This document shows, piece by piece, positions 52,890 through 63,074 of a stretch of DNA of 64,000 nucleotides. The notes under the pieces were generated by a model. That model saw only the letters and a list, made by a program, of their open reading frames with translations. It was not told the origin of the DNA and did not search any database. Both the position numbers and the translations under genes were made by a program. Each line of letters begins with the position of its first letter. Position 1 is the first letter of the stretch. Source of the DNA: Thalassobacterium maritimum (GTDB lineage Bacteria; Verrucomicrobiota; Verrucomicrobiia; Opitutales; Coraliomargaritaceae); the NCBI RefSeq assembly GCF_031127805.1, contig NZ_JARXHW010000021.1, forward strand, positions 11,164 to 75,163, written 5' to 3'.

Positions 52890-54442
52890 ATAACGAAGAT
52901 TGGAAATTAATTGACCGCTATTTGAGTGGTGAGATCAACGAGGTCGAGTTGGCTCGCTTGCAGGAGCGCTTGCGCACGGATGCCGGGCTACGTGCGGATT
53001 TTAGGAGTGCCGCCTCGCTGGATATGGCCTTGAGCGATATGGCTGGTATTGACGCTGCAGGTTCAGATTTGCTGATGTTGGATTACGCTCCGAAAACAAC
53101 GCCTAAGCAGTCGGTCTCGAATCGTTGGTGGCAAGGGATTGCTGCCGCACTTGTGATCTTTATGGCCGGTCTGCTGTGGTGGAACTTTTCCGAAGGTGTC
53201 GATCCGTCGTACGTGTCCGTGAATCCACCTGCTGCTTCGGTTGAAGTGGCTTCGATTCTTCGCATGGAGAATTGCGTCTTTAAAGACAATGCTTTGACCT
53301 TTGAAGAGGGCGGCCGACTTTCCCTTGGAGACATCGTATTGGAGTCCGGAACCATTGTTTTTGGCTTGGATAAAGGGGCACGTATCGTTCTCGAAGGACC
53401 TGCTCACCTGAGCTTGGAGACGGCTGATAAAGCCTTTCTACATTATGGCTACTTAGGCTTTGAAAACTTTTTCATCGGTGAGACCTTTGAAGTGCGGACC
53501 CCTTACTCGGTTCTCGTCGATGTCGGCACTGAGTATTCGATTGAAGTTGGCTCCGTTGGTGAAGCGATCCGCGTCTACGACGGAGAAGTCTGGCGGACCA
53601 ATCCAGAATCGGCAGACGACATCTCCTTTATCGCCAAGGGAGAAACCGCCGTTTTTGGTGGGCAGCCTGAATTGGCGTTCTTGGGGACGGGGAATCGTAG
53701 CAAAGTGCTCGACTATCTGCCTTCCGAGGTCAGTCGAACCCCATGGGCACGGGATAACTTTGATTACGCCGTGGAGCTGAACCAGCCCGTAGAGTTGGGC
53801 GAGGGTGGTTTGGGCTGGGATACCCCTTGGCGTGGCTTGGCACGTACTCTGTCGATGGAGGTCCTCCGGCGCGATGCCCTGGTTCTGGCCGAAGGCTTTG
53901 GCTTCGGAGACTTTTTTAGTGCCACTGGCAAATCGGCTGTCATCTCGGGCAATTCAACTTTGCACCGGCGTTTGGCGCATCCAATTCGTCGTGATCAGAG
54001 TGGCACCTACTATTTCAGTGTGCTCTACAAGGCGGATACAGCCACGCAGGATGGCGATACTTCGACCCTCTTCGTCAACTTCAGGAATACAGATAATCCG
54101 TCGAAGAATGACTCGGATCGACTGACGACCGGCATCTTTAAGGGGCATACCTTGCTATGTCGCTACGGGAGTAGTGGGCGAATTTCGGCCAAGACCAACC
54201 CGAATGAGGCGAATCTATTGGTGGGGAAAATTTTGATTCGGCCTCACGCACAGGATCAGATCAATCTGGATGTCATAGGTGACCCCGAGCAACTGCAGGA
54301 GGAGCCGATTTGGAGACTTCGTGCCGAAGGCGACACCAGCAAGGATCCATTGGATTCAATCATATTACACGTCATTGGTGATATACCTCTGCATGTAAGT
54401 GAGATCCGTTTTGGAAAGTCCTGGGAGTCTGTGACTCGATAA
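52886..54442 (+). CDS. FecR-domain membrane protein, probable anti-sigma partner
   Basis: 518 residues. The first about 60 residues (R-Y-L-S-G-E-I-N-E-V-E-L-A-R-L-Q) resemble the cytoplasmic anti-sigma segment, a membrane helix covers 83-100, and the FecR domain follows (about 165-265: V-R-T-P-Y-S-V-L-V-D-V-G-T-E-Y...V-R-V-Y-D-G-E-V). The remaining 220 residues form an extra extracytoplasmic domain that may bind ligand. In PVC bacteria such pairs are common next to sulfatase genes. No TonB-dependent receptor is encoded nearby, unlike classical FecR systems. Confidence 0.88.
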   Translation: MNNEDWKLIDRYLSGEINEVELARLQERLRTDAGLRADFRSAASLDMALSDMAGIDAAGSDLLMLDYAPKTTPKQSVSNRWWQGIAAALVIFMAGLLWWNFSEGVDPSYVSVNPPAASVEVASILRMENCVFKDNALTFEEGGRLSLGDIVLESGTIVFGLDKGARIVLEGPAHLSLETADKAFLHYGYLGFENFFIGETFEVRTPYSVLVDVGTEYSIEVGSVGEAIRVYDGEVWRTNPESADDISFIAKGETAVFGGQPELAFLGTGNRSKVLDYLPSEVSRTPWARDNFDYAVELNQPVELGEGGLGWDTPWRGLARTLSMEVLRRDALVLAEGFGFGDFFSATGKSAVISGNSTLHRRLAHPIRRDQSGTYYFSVLYKADTATQDGDTSTLFVNFRNTDNPSKNDSDRLTTGIFKGHTLLCRYGSSGRISAKTNPNEANLLVGKILIRPHAQDQINLDVIGDPEQLQEEPIWRLRAEGDTSKDPLDSIILHVIGDIPLHVSEIRFGKSWESVTR

Positions 54443-54601
54443 GCGAGTGTTTCGAAATTTTACCTAAAAAAGTGCGTAAGATTTCCGCATTTGATGGAGT
54501 GTAAGGGGGTAGGCAATTAACAATCCAGCCTGCAGTTATTCGGTGGTGATGATTATAGTAAAGCCACGACTTGTCCTCCCCAAAATCTATCATTTGTAAT
54601 T

Positions 54602-56995
54602 ATGTCTATACTATCCAATACCACACGTAGTGCGATCTGTCTCGCAGGCGCGATCCTTTGCTCCTCTCCGCTAGCGACGCCGCTGGCCGCTCAATCCGTC
54701 GAAACTCCAAACATGGACTGGTGGCAGGAATCGATGGAGCATCTGGATGAACGCATGGGTTGGTGGGAAGAGGCACGCTTGGCTCTGTTTATTCACTGGG
54801 GTGCGTATTCTGTATTAGGTGGCGAATATGAGGGAGAAAAGTCGATTGACCGCTATGCCGAACACATCGCACGCGAACTGAAAATACCTAAATCGGAATA
54901 CATTGAGTTTGCTGCCAGCCGATTCCAGCCGGATGACTTTAATGCGGAGGAATGGGTTCTTCGTGCTAAAAAGGCTGGCATGAAGTATGTGGTGATCACC
55001 GCGAAGCATCACGACGGCTTTGCGATTTATCCTTCAAAATACAGTGACTTTGATATCGAGGACACGGCCGGCTGGGAGCGCGATCCTCTGCGTGAACTAA
55101 CCGATGCGTGTGCGAAGCACGGCCTCAAGTTCGGTGTTTATTATTCGCATGCCCAGGACTGGTATGAGCCGGGTAATTTTCGTTTTACCTGGGAGCATCC
55201 TTTTCATCCAACAGATGAGGAGCGCGATTGGTATAACAAGAAAGGAGAAGAGGGCGACGCTCACAGGGAGAGAGTTAAGGAATATATTAACCAAAAATGC
55301 ATCCCTCAGTTACGTGAGTTGCTTGTGGACTATAATGCCGAGATGATCTGGTTTGATACTCCCGGCTGGTTGCCCGCAGGGTACCTCGCACACATTCTGA
55401 AAGCGGTGCGCGAAATTAAGCCCGAGACGGTGGTGAGCTATCGTATCGGACGTGGTTACGGCGATTACGGCGGTGGACCTGACAACCCGACTGCCTTTCC
55501 TCCGCGCGACGAACGTTACTGGGAAGCGATTCAATCGACCTTGCATTCGTGGGGCTATCATAAAAACGACGAACATCATCGCCGTTCTCCAGAGCACCTC
55601 ATTCGTATGACTGCAAACGTGGTGGCACGTGGTGGCAACATGATGATTAATGTCGGGCCCAAACCGGACGGCACTTGGGTCGAGAAAGATATCGAGACCT
55701 TTGACGCCATTGCCGAGTGGATCGAAGGGCAGGAGGCCTCCATTCACGGTGCAGGCAAGTCGCCTTTGCCCTTTCAGAACTGGGGTGTCATTAGTGCGGA
55801 GGGGGATAATTTGTATCTACACGTGCTCGATTGGCCCAAAGATGGAAAACTGCGGGTCGGAGGTCTTTTGACTGATGTGCAATCCGCAACTTTAATGAAA
55901 GGTAATCAGCCTTTGAAGGTGACGCGTACCAGCGACACCATTGTGACGGTAGAGGTGCCATCGCAGCCGCCGCATCCTGTTGACAGTGTGATCCAGTTGA
56001 CATGCGTTACCAAGCCAAAGAGCGACGGTGTCCGACTCATTGAACCTGAAGAAGAGAATCGCCTGCACGTTTATGATGGGGCAAGTATTTTCGGAGACCT
56101 CAAAGCAGGCGTCGGCCGTGGTGAAGATGCCTATCTGCGCAATTGGGTCAGCGCCGAAGATGCCGTTTCCTGGCGTGTGCGTGCGGCTGAAACTGGAAGC
56201 TATGAAATCTATCTGGTCTATGGTAACCGCAAGGGACCGGGGCGTCCTTTTGACAATAAATACGAAGTGACTGTCGGCACTGCGAAATTTATCCAAGAGA
56301 CAACACGCTTTGGTAACAGCGATCCCAAATATGCTACCGAGGAAAGCTTGCGTATGGGATTTGAGAGTCCCAATACCACTTTCCCCGCGAGCGATAAGGT
56401 CGGTGTCGTGACACTGACGCCCGGTGTTTACGATCTCAAAATCGCCTCAGCCGATGGTGCCACTCCCAAAGAAGAGTTGTTCCGTCCACGCGCTATATTT
56501 TTGGTGCCAGTAAAGGACACTTCCGAGGCGGTCATGGCCGAGCCCACAGAGCTGATGTTGCTTGAGATGAAAATTACAGGCGACTTCAAGCCGACTGAGG
56601 GCGCGATCGAACTAAAAGCCGAAGCGGCTGATTTGAGCGGTTCGAATGCAGTCTATCGCAAGCAAGGCTTCGATGAATACATCACACGCTGGAAACAAGT
56701 CAGTGAGCGACTAGAGTGGACCTTTCAGGTCAAACAGCCCGGTGACTACGAGGTCGGGATCGCCTATGCCTGCCCGGCAGGCAACAAGGGGAGCTCTGTC
56801 GAGCTTCGTGCCGGAGATCAGAAATTGAGCTTCACCGTGGGGGATACCGGAACATGGAATGATTTTGCCTCTGAAAAAGTCGGAACGATGCACTTTGCGA
56901 AAGCAGGAAGCTACACGATGCTTGTAGATCCGAAAAGCGTGCCGGGTTCTGGCGTCATGAACCTACACCATGTGTTTTTGAATCCCGCCGAGTAA
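54602..56995 (+). CDS. GH29 alpha-L-fucosidase with two C-terminal sandwich domains
   Basis: 797 residues with signal peptide. GH29 motifs are clear: F-I-H-W-G-A-Y-S (63-70), A-K-H-H-D-G-F (134-140), and I-W-F-D-T-P-G-W with the nucleophile Asp252. The acid/base position is variable in the family and I do not assign it. After about residue 480 two beta-sandwich, CBM-like domains follow (the second near 650-797, W-T-F-Q-V...Y-E-V-G-I-A-Y-A). It removes alpha-L-fucose outside the cytoplasm. Located between the sigma/FecR pair and sulfatase G, followed by a strong hairpin. Confidence 0.93.
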   Translation: MSILSNTTRSAICLAGAILCSSPLATPLAAQSVETPNMDWWQESMEHLDERMGWWEEARLALFIHWGAYSVLGGEYEGEKSIDRYAEHIARELKIPKSEYIEFAASRFQPDDFNAEEWVLRAKKAGMKYVVITAKHHDGFAIYPSKYSDFDIEDTAGWERDPLRELTDACAKHGLKFGVYYSHAQDWYEPGNFRFTWEHPFHPTDEERDWYNKKGEEGDAHRERVKEYINQKCIPQLRELLVDYNAEMIWFDTPGWLPAGYLAHILKAVREIKPETVVSYRIGRGYGDYGGGPDNPTAFPPRDERYWEAIQSTLHSWGYHKNDEHHRRSPEHLIRMTANVVARGGNMMINVGPKPDGTWVEKDIETFDAIAEWIEGQEASIHGAGKSPLPFQNWGVISAEGDNLYLHVLDWPKDGKLRVGGLLTDVQSATLMKGNQPLKVTRTSDTIVTVEVPSQPPHPVDSVIQLTCVTKPKSDGVRLIEPEEENRLHVYDGASIFGDLKAGVGRGEDAYLRNWVSAEDAVSWRVRAAETGSYEIYLVYGNRKGPGRPFDNKYEVTVGTAKFIQETTRFGNSDPKYATEESLRMGFESPNTTFPASDKVGVVTLTPGVYDLKIASADGATPKEELFRPRAIFLVPVKDTSEAVMAEPTELMLLEMKITGDFKPTEGAIELKAEAADLSGSNAVYRKQGFDEYITRWKQVSERLEWTFQVKQPGDYEVGIAYACPAGNKGSSVELRAGDQKLSFTVGDTGTWNDFASEKVGTMHFAKAGSYTMLVDPKSVPGSGVMNLHHVFLNPAE

Positions 56996-57016
56996 GTCTC
57001 GTTTCCAATCATTTAA

Positions 57017-57040
57017 AGGGGGTGATTCATGTCACCCCCT
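57017..57040 (+). terminator. Terminator hairpin after the GH29 gene
   Basis: A 9-bp stem AGGGGGTGA/TCACCCCCT around a TTCATG loop, 21 bp after the GH29 stop, followed by a T-rich ATATTTCT. It separates GH29 from sulfatase G. Confidence 0.7.
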
Positions 57041-57083
57041 ATATTTCTAAGTGACTCTGTATTCCTCTTTAGCTACCCCTGTT

Positions 57084-58619
57084 ATGACTCACTATCGTGC
57101 CGTGCTGATCTTAGGCTTGCAGATGCTTGGCGCAGTCTTTTTAAGTGCTGCATCCGACTCTGTGTGTCAGCGGCCGAATATAATCGTCATTCTTACGGAT
57201 GATCAAGGGTATGCCGATGCGGGCTTTCAAGGGTTTCCAAGGTCGGAGGAGGTCTTGACGCCTAGCATCGATCGTCTCGCGAGTGAAGGTGTCGCGTTTC
57301 GAAATGGATATGTGGCGTTCTCCACTTGCGGACCCTCACGTGCTTCGCTTTTAACGGGGCGCAGCTCCAGCCGTTTCGGTATGGAGGGCAACAAAAATAT
57401 GGATGACGGCGACACTGGGCCGCCGCTCTCGGAAATCATTATTCCCGCAGCGATCAAGGGCAGTGGGTATGTCACGGGTGCCGTGGGGAAGTGGCACTTG
57501 GGCTCAAAAAAAGAAGAGCGTCGTCCGATCGCACGTGGATTTGATTACTATTGGGGGGATCTTGCCGCCGAGAAAGATTACCTCATGACTCGCACTGAAG
57601 ATCCGCCATCCTGGAAAAGTGGAGAGGCCAGTCCACGGGATTACGGGCGCTACCTTACAGATGCGTATACCGATGAAGCCGTCTCCTTTATTCGGCGCAA
57701 TAAAGATCAACCATTCTTTCTGTATGTCGCATACAACGCGCCGCACAGTCCGTTCCGGACTTATGAGCCACTGGTCAAACGTATCGTCGAGCACGCGCCT
57801 CAGTATCAGGGAGCCTATGAGCGCATGCTCACACACACGACTCTCAAAAAGCAGCAGCCTTATTATCATGCACCCGCTTTTGATTTCGGTAAATTCAAAG
57901 GAAAAGACTTAGACCAGGAATTGCTGCGGCTGACCTATCTTTCCATGCTACTCGCGGCGGATGACGGGGTCGGTAATATTATGGAGACACTGGACCGGGA
58001 AGGTCTGCGCGAAGATACCTTGGTCTTTTATTTGAGTGATAACGGTGCTGCCTTGGCGCGTCCGAATGATCTCGGTGGGGTCAATTTGCCTTTGCGCTCT
58101 GGTAAAGGCTCTGAATATGAAGGCGGCGTGCGTGTGCCTTATGTGATGAGCTGGCCTGGAGTGTTGCCTCAGGGTGTGGTGAATACGAAAGACGTCGTTA
58201 GCTCGATGGATATTTTTACCACTACAGTTGCATTGGCTGGGGCAGAGCTTCCTAGGGATCGCATAATCGACGGCGTTAATTTGATGCCGTATTTGACCGG
58301 AGAGAAAGAAGGCAATCCTCATGAGGTTTTGTTTTTTCGCCGACAGGTGCGGAACGCCAATGCCATACGCGTCGGTGACTACAAGTGGATCGATTATGCT
58401 GCCCGGCCCAAGGATTTGACGCAATTAGGAGCCAAAGCTGAGCCTTGGCTCGACGCAGGCGCACTTTATAATGTTCAAGAAGATATCTCGGAGTATCATG
58501 ACTTGTCCACTGAGATGCCGGAGAAGAAAAAAGAACTGATTGCATTGTATACAAAGCTGACTCGTGATTTGCCCGTAAACGAGGATCGCGCAGCTAAGCA
58601 GGAGGATGATGACGGCTAA
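57084..58619 (+). CDS. S1 family sulfatase G
   Basis: 511 residues from the ATG at 57084, which opens the signal peptide; a GTG at 57051 is in frame but adds eleven unlikely residues. L-T-D-D-Q-G-Y (Asp39, Asp40), formylglycine motif C-G-P-S-R (Cys82), G-K-W-H-L-G-S, H-S-P-F and L-S-D-N-G-A are present. It ends in a charged tail (Q-E-D-D-D-G). It has no accessory domain. Likely an exported glycan sulfatase; starts a separate unit after the GH29 terminator, with the second small-protein/Verru_Chthon pair 33 bp downstream. Confidence 0.9.
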   Translation: MTHYRAVLILGLQMLGAVFLSAASDSVCQRPNIIVILTDDQGYADAGFQGFPRSEEVLTPSIDRLASEGVAFRNGYVAFSTCGPSRASLLTGRSSSRFGMEGNKNMDDGDTGPPLSEIIIPAAIKGSGYVTGAVGKWHLGSKKEERRPIARGFDYYWGDLAAEKDYLMTRTEDPPSWKSGEASPRDYGRYLTDAYTDEAVSFIRRNKDQPFFLYVAYNAPHSPFRTYEPLVKRIVEHAPQYQGAYERMLTHTTLKKQQPYYHAPAFDFGKFKGKDLDQELLRLTYLSMLLAADDGVGNIMETLDREGLREDTLVFYLSDNGAALARPNDLGGVNLPLRSGKGSEYEGGVRVPYVMSWPGVLPQGVVNTKDVVSSMDIFTTTVALAGAELPRDRIIDGVNLMPYLTGEKEGNPHEVLFFRRQVRNANAIRVGDYKWIDYAARPKDLTQLGAKAEPWLDAGALYNVQEDISEYHDLSTEMPEKKKELIALYTKLTRDLPVNEDRAAKQEDDDG

Positions 58620-58652
58620 TAACTGCACTGTTTTGCCCTGAATAATAATCTA

Positions 58653-59378
58653 ATGAAAAATATATGCATACTGCCAGTGCTCATGCTGATGAGCTCAGTC
58701 CTACTGCTCGCGGCAGAGTCTGGTGATACGCTCATCGTCGACTTGCGGATTCGATCCTGGCACAAGCAGTTGCATGAGCAAGCTGGAGCATCGAATGCCA
58801 ACACGGCTATTTCAGTGAAGACGCTGTACTATGAGGGGGGAGACCGCTCGACGATGAAGAAGGTACGCATCCTAAAGGGGAAAACCAGTTCTTCGTTTGA
58901 GTATCGTGGCCAGTCGCCGATTGTTTTCTACGATAAAACAGGACTCGATGAGCAGGGGAAGCCCGTGTATGAGCCGATCCTACAAGTCGATATCCCAGCA
59001 GGGGCGCAGCGTGCTGAAATCATCGTGCTGTGGGACGAGGCTACAAATCGTTTTCGTGCGATCTCTTTAGATGTCAGCGAGCATAGTCTGCCAGCTCGAA
59101 TGACCCGGGTCTATAATCTTAGTACAGAGACCATCACACTGCGCATGAACCAAAAGCTTTATTCTTTGAAACCACTGGATTCAGCTGACTTCTCCTTGGA
59201 TGAACTCTATGACGGTCGCTATGTGCAGGTTTCGATCTTTAGCGGATCCGAAGCGAGTCCAGAGAATCTCGACTACAAGCGGACGTGGACTTTTCATCAG
59301 GATTCGCGCAGCTTGGTATTTCTCTACAATTCGCTTTCCAGAAAAGGCGCCTGGCGTCGCGAGTTCTACCCCCTCTAA
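58653..59378 (+). CDS. Small secreted partner of the second Verru_Chthon-like protein
   Basis: 241 residues with signal peptide (I-L-P-V-L-M-L-M-S-S-V-L-L-L). No enzyme motif. It shares S-P-I-V-F-Y-D-K, a strand of alternating hydrophobics around 150-175 and the closing Y-K-R-T-W-T-F...L-V-F-L-Y with the 253-aa protein at 7556-8317, although overall identity looks low. It precedes the 1227-aa protein by 12 bp. Function unknown; likely exported and associated with that protein. Confidence 0.65.
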   Translation: MKNICILPVLMLMSSVLLLAAESGDTLIVDLRIRSWHKQLHEQAGASNANTAISVKTLYYEGGDRSTMKKVRILKGKTSSSFEYRGQSPIVFYDKTGLDEQGKPVYEPILQVDIPAGAQRAEIIVLWDEATNRFRAISLDVSEHSLPARMTRVYNLSTETITLRMNQKLYSLKPLDSADFSLDELYDGRYVQVSIFSGSEASPENLDYKRTWTFHQDSRSLVFLYNSLSRKGAWRREFYPL

Positions 59379-59390
59379 ATTCTCCTAAAA

Positions 59391-62300
59391 TTGACTCTAC
59401 CCACTTCAAGTTCTACTAGCCCAGAGCGTGATGAGCGACTGCGGAGCGGGGGCTTTGCCCTCGTTCTCGCATTGGGCTTGATGGGTTTTGTTGTTCTCTT
59501 GCTTTTATCGATGGCGACACTGATTCGTGTCGAATCCAAAGCGACTCAATTGGTGAGTGAACGTAATCGGGCTCAGCAGAATGCCCTTTTGGGGCTACAT
59601 ATGGCTCTAGGGAAGTTGCAGGCCAGTCTCGGTGCCGATCAGCGGGTGACTGCGCGTGCTGATCTGGACAGCGTGCCGGAAGCCAGTAGAATGTTGACTG
59701 GTGTTTGGTCGACGGATCCTGCGGATTTCGGTGATGTCGATCCTCGCGTCAATCCGGCTGCGATCAAAAGTGGAGCTGCGCTTCAATGGCTGGTCAGTGA
59801 GGCGGGGGCGGATGCGTCTGACTTTCCGTCTAATTTTTCGCTTTCATCCTCCGATGCTGTGGTACTTTACTCCGGGCATTCGGCATCGGATTCAGATGGG
59901 GCAGTTGTCCTCAATTCCCGTCCGATAGATGCCAACAATTACGGGCTTGGGCACTACGCATGGTATGTCGCCGACGAGGGGATGAAAGCCTCCGTTCGCA
60001 GTCAGCGTTCTACTGGCACGACGTATCATAATCAACAGGTGTTGAACCCCACCGGGGCGGGGCTTGAAGTGCTTGCGGCTCCGGATGTCGGTTCCCCATT
60101 GCTGGATTCTTTGACTGAGTCGCAAATCGAAGCAGCCAAGGTAATTCGGGCGCAACTCGCTAGCGATGATTCTTTGAGTGTTCTGCTCAGCAGCAGCTAT
60201 GGTCATGCGGATAATGGTGCATTTGCCCGACGCTATTTTCACGATCTGACTCTTTCGAGTCTGGGAGTGATGAGTGATGTGCGTGCCGGTGGTTTGAAAC
60301 GCGATCTAACGGCGGCGTTCAGTGATGACACTGAATTTCAGAAACTCTTGGATGAATGGGGTGTCGGGCCATACGAGGATCAGATGTTTCCTCCGTTCAC
60401 GCATTCGTCGCAGCAGGCATCATTGTTGCATGGCGACCCAGGTGGTCCGCTCTGGGCGCAGATGCGTTCTTTTTTTCAAGATGCGACAACAACTGGAGCG
60501 CTTAGCAGCAGCAAGAATGTTAGCCCACATACGTCCTATGTTTCCGGGGTGCGGCCGGTGGTGGCTCAGTGGCAAATGCATTATCACCTTTATCTCAAGG
60601 ATGATTTGACCCCCCGCTACTGTGTGATGCCGGTTGTGGTGTTATGGAATCCTACCGATGTTACGCTGGCTGCCGGGCGCTACGTGGTGAGTGGCTATGA
60701 TCGTTTTGCCGACCCTGCGACGGAGGCATTTGAGGATTTTCGATATGATCGATCTCCCGGAGTCTGGGTGGATTACGACAGCGACCCCGATCCAAACGTA
60801 AGCACTGTGGAGAATATTGCGTTTTTTACGGAAGGCCAAATCAAGAGTGGAACGATTTCGGGGGCGGGGGCCCAGAATACGACTGTTGGCTTTGATCATC
60901 CGATGCGTCCATTGAGTTTCCTACTTGAGGGCGCGGATGGCGAGGGCATCTCCCTTGAGCCGGGGCAGGCGATCGTTTTCTCACCCGTGGCGGTAGATGC
61001 TCTGGTGTTTCCCAACTCGTGGTCGGATCCTGTGCGCAATGTCATGCGGCCCGGATTTCGTTACGGAGCCTATTTTTATCAGGATTTTCCGATTGCCATT
61101 AACAATACAGATCCAGTCGGTGGTAGTGGAGATCCCGTCGACCCCTCCCGCATTTTAGGTGTCGGGCTGCTTCAAACGGTGAGCGGTGCGGCACAGTTCG
61201 TTTTGGGGCAGGGGGAGACTCTGGAGGCAGCCTTGGCTGCGCCTCTTTGGGCTGGCGGCGGTTCTAAGTTGGCACATGGTCACTATAAAGTGCGTGATCA
61301 GTCACCCGGATATGCCGATGAGTCGCATTTTGGTTCCGCGTCCGGAGTTGGATTTTGGGGGAATCCAGGTGCCGGTTCGGTCGCCCTGAGCGTGCACGAT
61401 GTGAGAAACCTGGCTAACTTAACCCGTGCGGGGGACGCTCCGTTCGCGCCTGGTGGCGACGGCACCATGCGCGGCTTCCCAACGCATGGCCATGGTATGT
61501 ATCTCAAATCATTGGAGAATTATGCGAGCACTGCGTATCCGGCCAAGCGACGTGTGGTGACTGATTTTTCGCCGCTGGCTCAACGCGTGAGCCTGCCACG
61601 CTATATGGATACCAATGGTGATTGGAATGCATATCTGATTAGCGAGGGAGCCTATTTGGAGCTGCAAGAGCCCCCTGACGCGACGATCAATGGTAATACG
61701 CTTTCCGATCCCCTGTATAGTTCGGATCTATACGATGAGGGCGTGCCGGAGTTTCCGGTCGGATTTTCCAATGGATTCTCCACATCCAGTGGGCGTTGGG
61801 TGCTTCAATCAGTCTCCAAACCTCGCGACGCATTTGTGGGCTTGGGCGTTTTTCGAGATGCATTTTTGAGCCAGCCGATTGATTATGATCGAGACGGTCG
61901 GGATGACTTGGCGGCGGATTTGATCGAAAGAAGTCTAAATTTTGCAGAAGGCACTAGCCCCACACATGTGATTGGAAGTTCCTATGCGCCTCCGGCGATG
62001 GGGCTCGATCAACTGGCAACTTCAATTAATGCGAGCGGGGATACCTTGGCTTACTATGATATGTCGTATTTGCTGAATGATGTGCTATGGGATGCCTTTT
62101 TTATGTCGAATTATACCAGCGACGGCAGCTCGTTGCTGAGCCAAGACCGCTTACAGTTGGATTCAGAGTTGGATGCTTTTGCTTACGAATCCTCGGCCAC
62201 GAATTTGTTGGTCGAAGGGGTGTTTAACGTCAATTCTACCTCCGTTGCTGCATGGAAGGCTTTCTTGGCCAGTGGCTTGTCCGAGTCTGTGATCCGCTCT

Positions 62301-63074
62301 GATGGGAGTGAAGATAGCATGCACCCTCAAACTGCTTTCTTAGCATCAGCACGCCCGTTGGGGCCTCAAAGGGGAGGGGCTACGAATAATTATTCGGAGC
62401 AGGAGGGGGTCTTTGACGGTTTTCTGGGATTGAGCGAGGCAGAATTGGAAGCTCTGGCTGTCGCCATGGTTGATCAAGTTAAGAAGCGTGGCCCCTTCGT
62501 TTCGATGAGCCATTTTGTGAATCGTGTGCCGGACCATATCGATTATCGATCCGCAAAGGAAGATGCTTCACTTGAAATCGAAACTTCCGGCGTGCTCAAG
62601 ACCGAGCGCGCGACCGGAGCCTTGCAAGCGGCCATCGACCTTTCCGGTATTCAAGGAGACTTTGATGCTGCTGGTAGCCGAGGTTTTGATGATTACAGCG
62701 TGACTTTGGCGGATTATGATGGCTCACATTCCAGCGTCGAAATCCCAGGTAAGGAGTCGCTGCTCGGACACGCTGCGGCGGGCAATCCCGGCTACCTGAC
62801 CCAAGGTCTCGTTTTGGCTAAGTTGGGCCACCGCATGGCCGTCCGCTCCGATACTTTTAAAATTCGATCCTACGGCGACAGTGGCAGCGCCATAGATGGC
62901 AGCATTGGAGCTCGCGCTTATTTGGAGGCGACTGTGCAGCGTTTGCCCTCTTATATACGGCCCGAACAAAATGAAGCCGAAGAGCGCACTGCTACCTTGA
63001 CGGCGGATAATGCGCGCTTTGGACGCCGATTTGTGATCACCTCGCTTCGTTGGTTGAGCGAGGATGAAATATAG
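59391..63074 (+). CDS. Second Verru_Chthon cassette A-like large protein
   Basis: 1227 residues from a TTG; no ATG or GTG gives the same N-terminus. The arm ends in G-G-F-A-L-V-L-A-L-G-L-M, a single hydrophobic helix (about 22-46), then R-V-E-S. The long outer part shares F-N-V-N-S-T-S-V-A-A-W-K, K-K-R-G-P-F-V-S-M, G-A-L-Q-A-A-I-D, D-T-F-K-I-R-S-Y-G and F-G-R-R-F-V-I-T-S-L-R-W-L with the 1198-aa protein at 3958. Both seem complete. Probably a pseudopilin-like envelope protein with a large exposed domain. Confidence 0.75.
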   Translation: MTLPTSSSTSPERDERLRSGGFALVLALGLMGFVVLLLLSMATLIRVESKATQLVSERNRAQQNALLGLHMALGKLQASLGADQRVTARADLDSVPEASRMLTGVWSTDPADFGDVDPRVNPAAIKSGAALQWLVSEAGADASDFPSNFSLSSSDAVVLYSGHSASDSDGAVVLNSRPIDANNYGLGHYAWYVADEGMKASVRSQRSTGTTYHNQQVLNPTGAGLEVLAAPDVGSPLLDSLTESQIEAAKVIRAQLASDDSLSVLLSSSYGHADNGAFARRYFHDLTLSSLGVMSDVRAGGLKRDLTAAFSDDTEFQKLLDEWGVGPYEDQMFPPFTHSSQQASLLHGDPGGPLWAQMRSFFQDATTTGALSSSKNVSPHTSYVSGVRPVVAQWQMHYHLYLKDDLTPRYCVMPVVVLWNPTDVTLAAGRYVVSGYDRFADPATEAFEDFRYDRSPGVWVDYDSDPDPNVSTVENIAFFTEGQIKSGTISGAGAQNTTVGFDHPMRPLSFLLEGADGEGISLEPGQAIVFSPVAVDALVFPNSWSDPVRNVMRPGFRYGAYFYQDFPIAINNTDPVGGSGDPVDPSRILGVGLLQTVSGAAQFVLGQGETLEAALAAPLWAGGGSKLAHGHYKVRDQSPGYADESHFGSASGVGFWGNPGAGSVALSVHDVRNLANLTRAGDAPFAPGGDGTMRGFPTHGHGMYLKSLENYASTAYPAKRRVVTDFSPLAQRVSLPRYMDTNGDWNAYLISEGAYLELQEPPDATINGNTLSDPLYSSDLYDEGVPEFPVGFSNGFSTSSGRWVLQSVSKPRDAFVGLGVFRDAFLSQPIDYDRDGRDDLAADLIERSLNFAEGTSPTHVIGSSYAPPAMGLDQLATSINASGDTLAYYDMSYLLNDVLWDAFFMSNYTSDGSSLLSQDRLQLDSELDAFAYESSATNLLVEGVFNVNSTSVAAWKAFLASGLSESVIRSDGSEDSMHPQTAFLASARPLGPQRGGATNNYSEQEGVFDGFLGLSEAELEALAVAMVDQVKKRGPFVSMSHFVNRVPDHIDYRSAKEDASLEIETSGVLKTERATGALQAAIDLSGIQGDFDAAGSRGFDDYSVTLADYDGSHSSVEIPGKESLLGHAAAGNPGYLTQGLVLAKLGHRMAVRSDTFKIRSYGDSGSAIDGSIGARAYLEATVQRLPSYIRPEQNEAEERTATLTADNARFGRRFVITSLRWLSEDEI

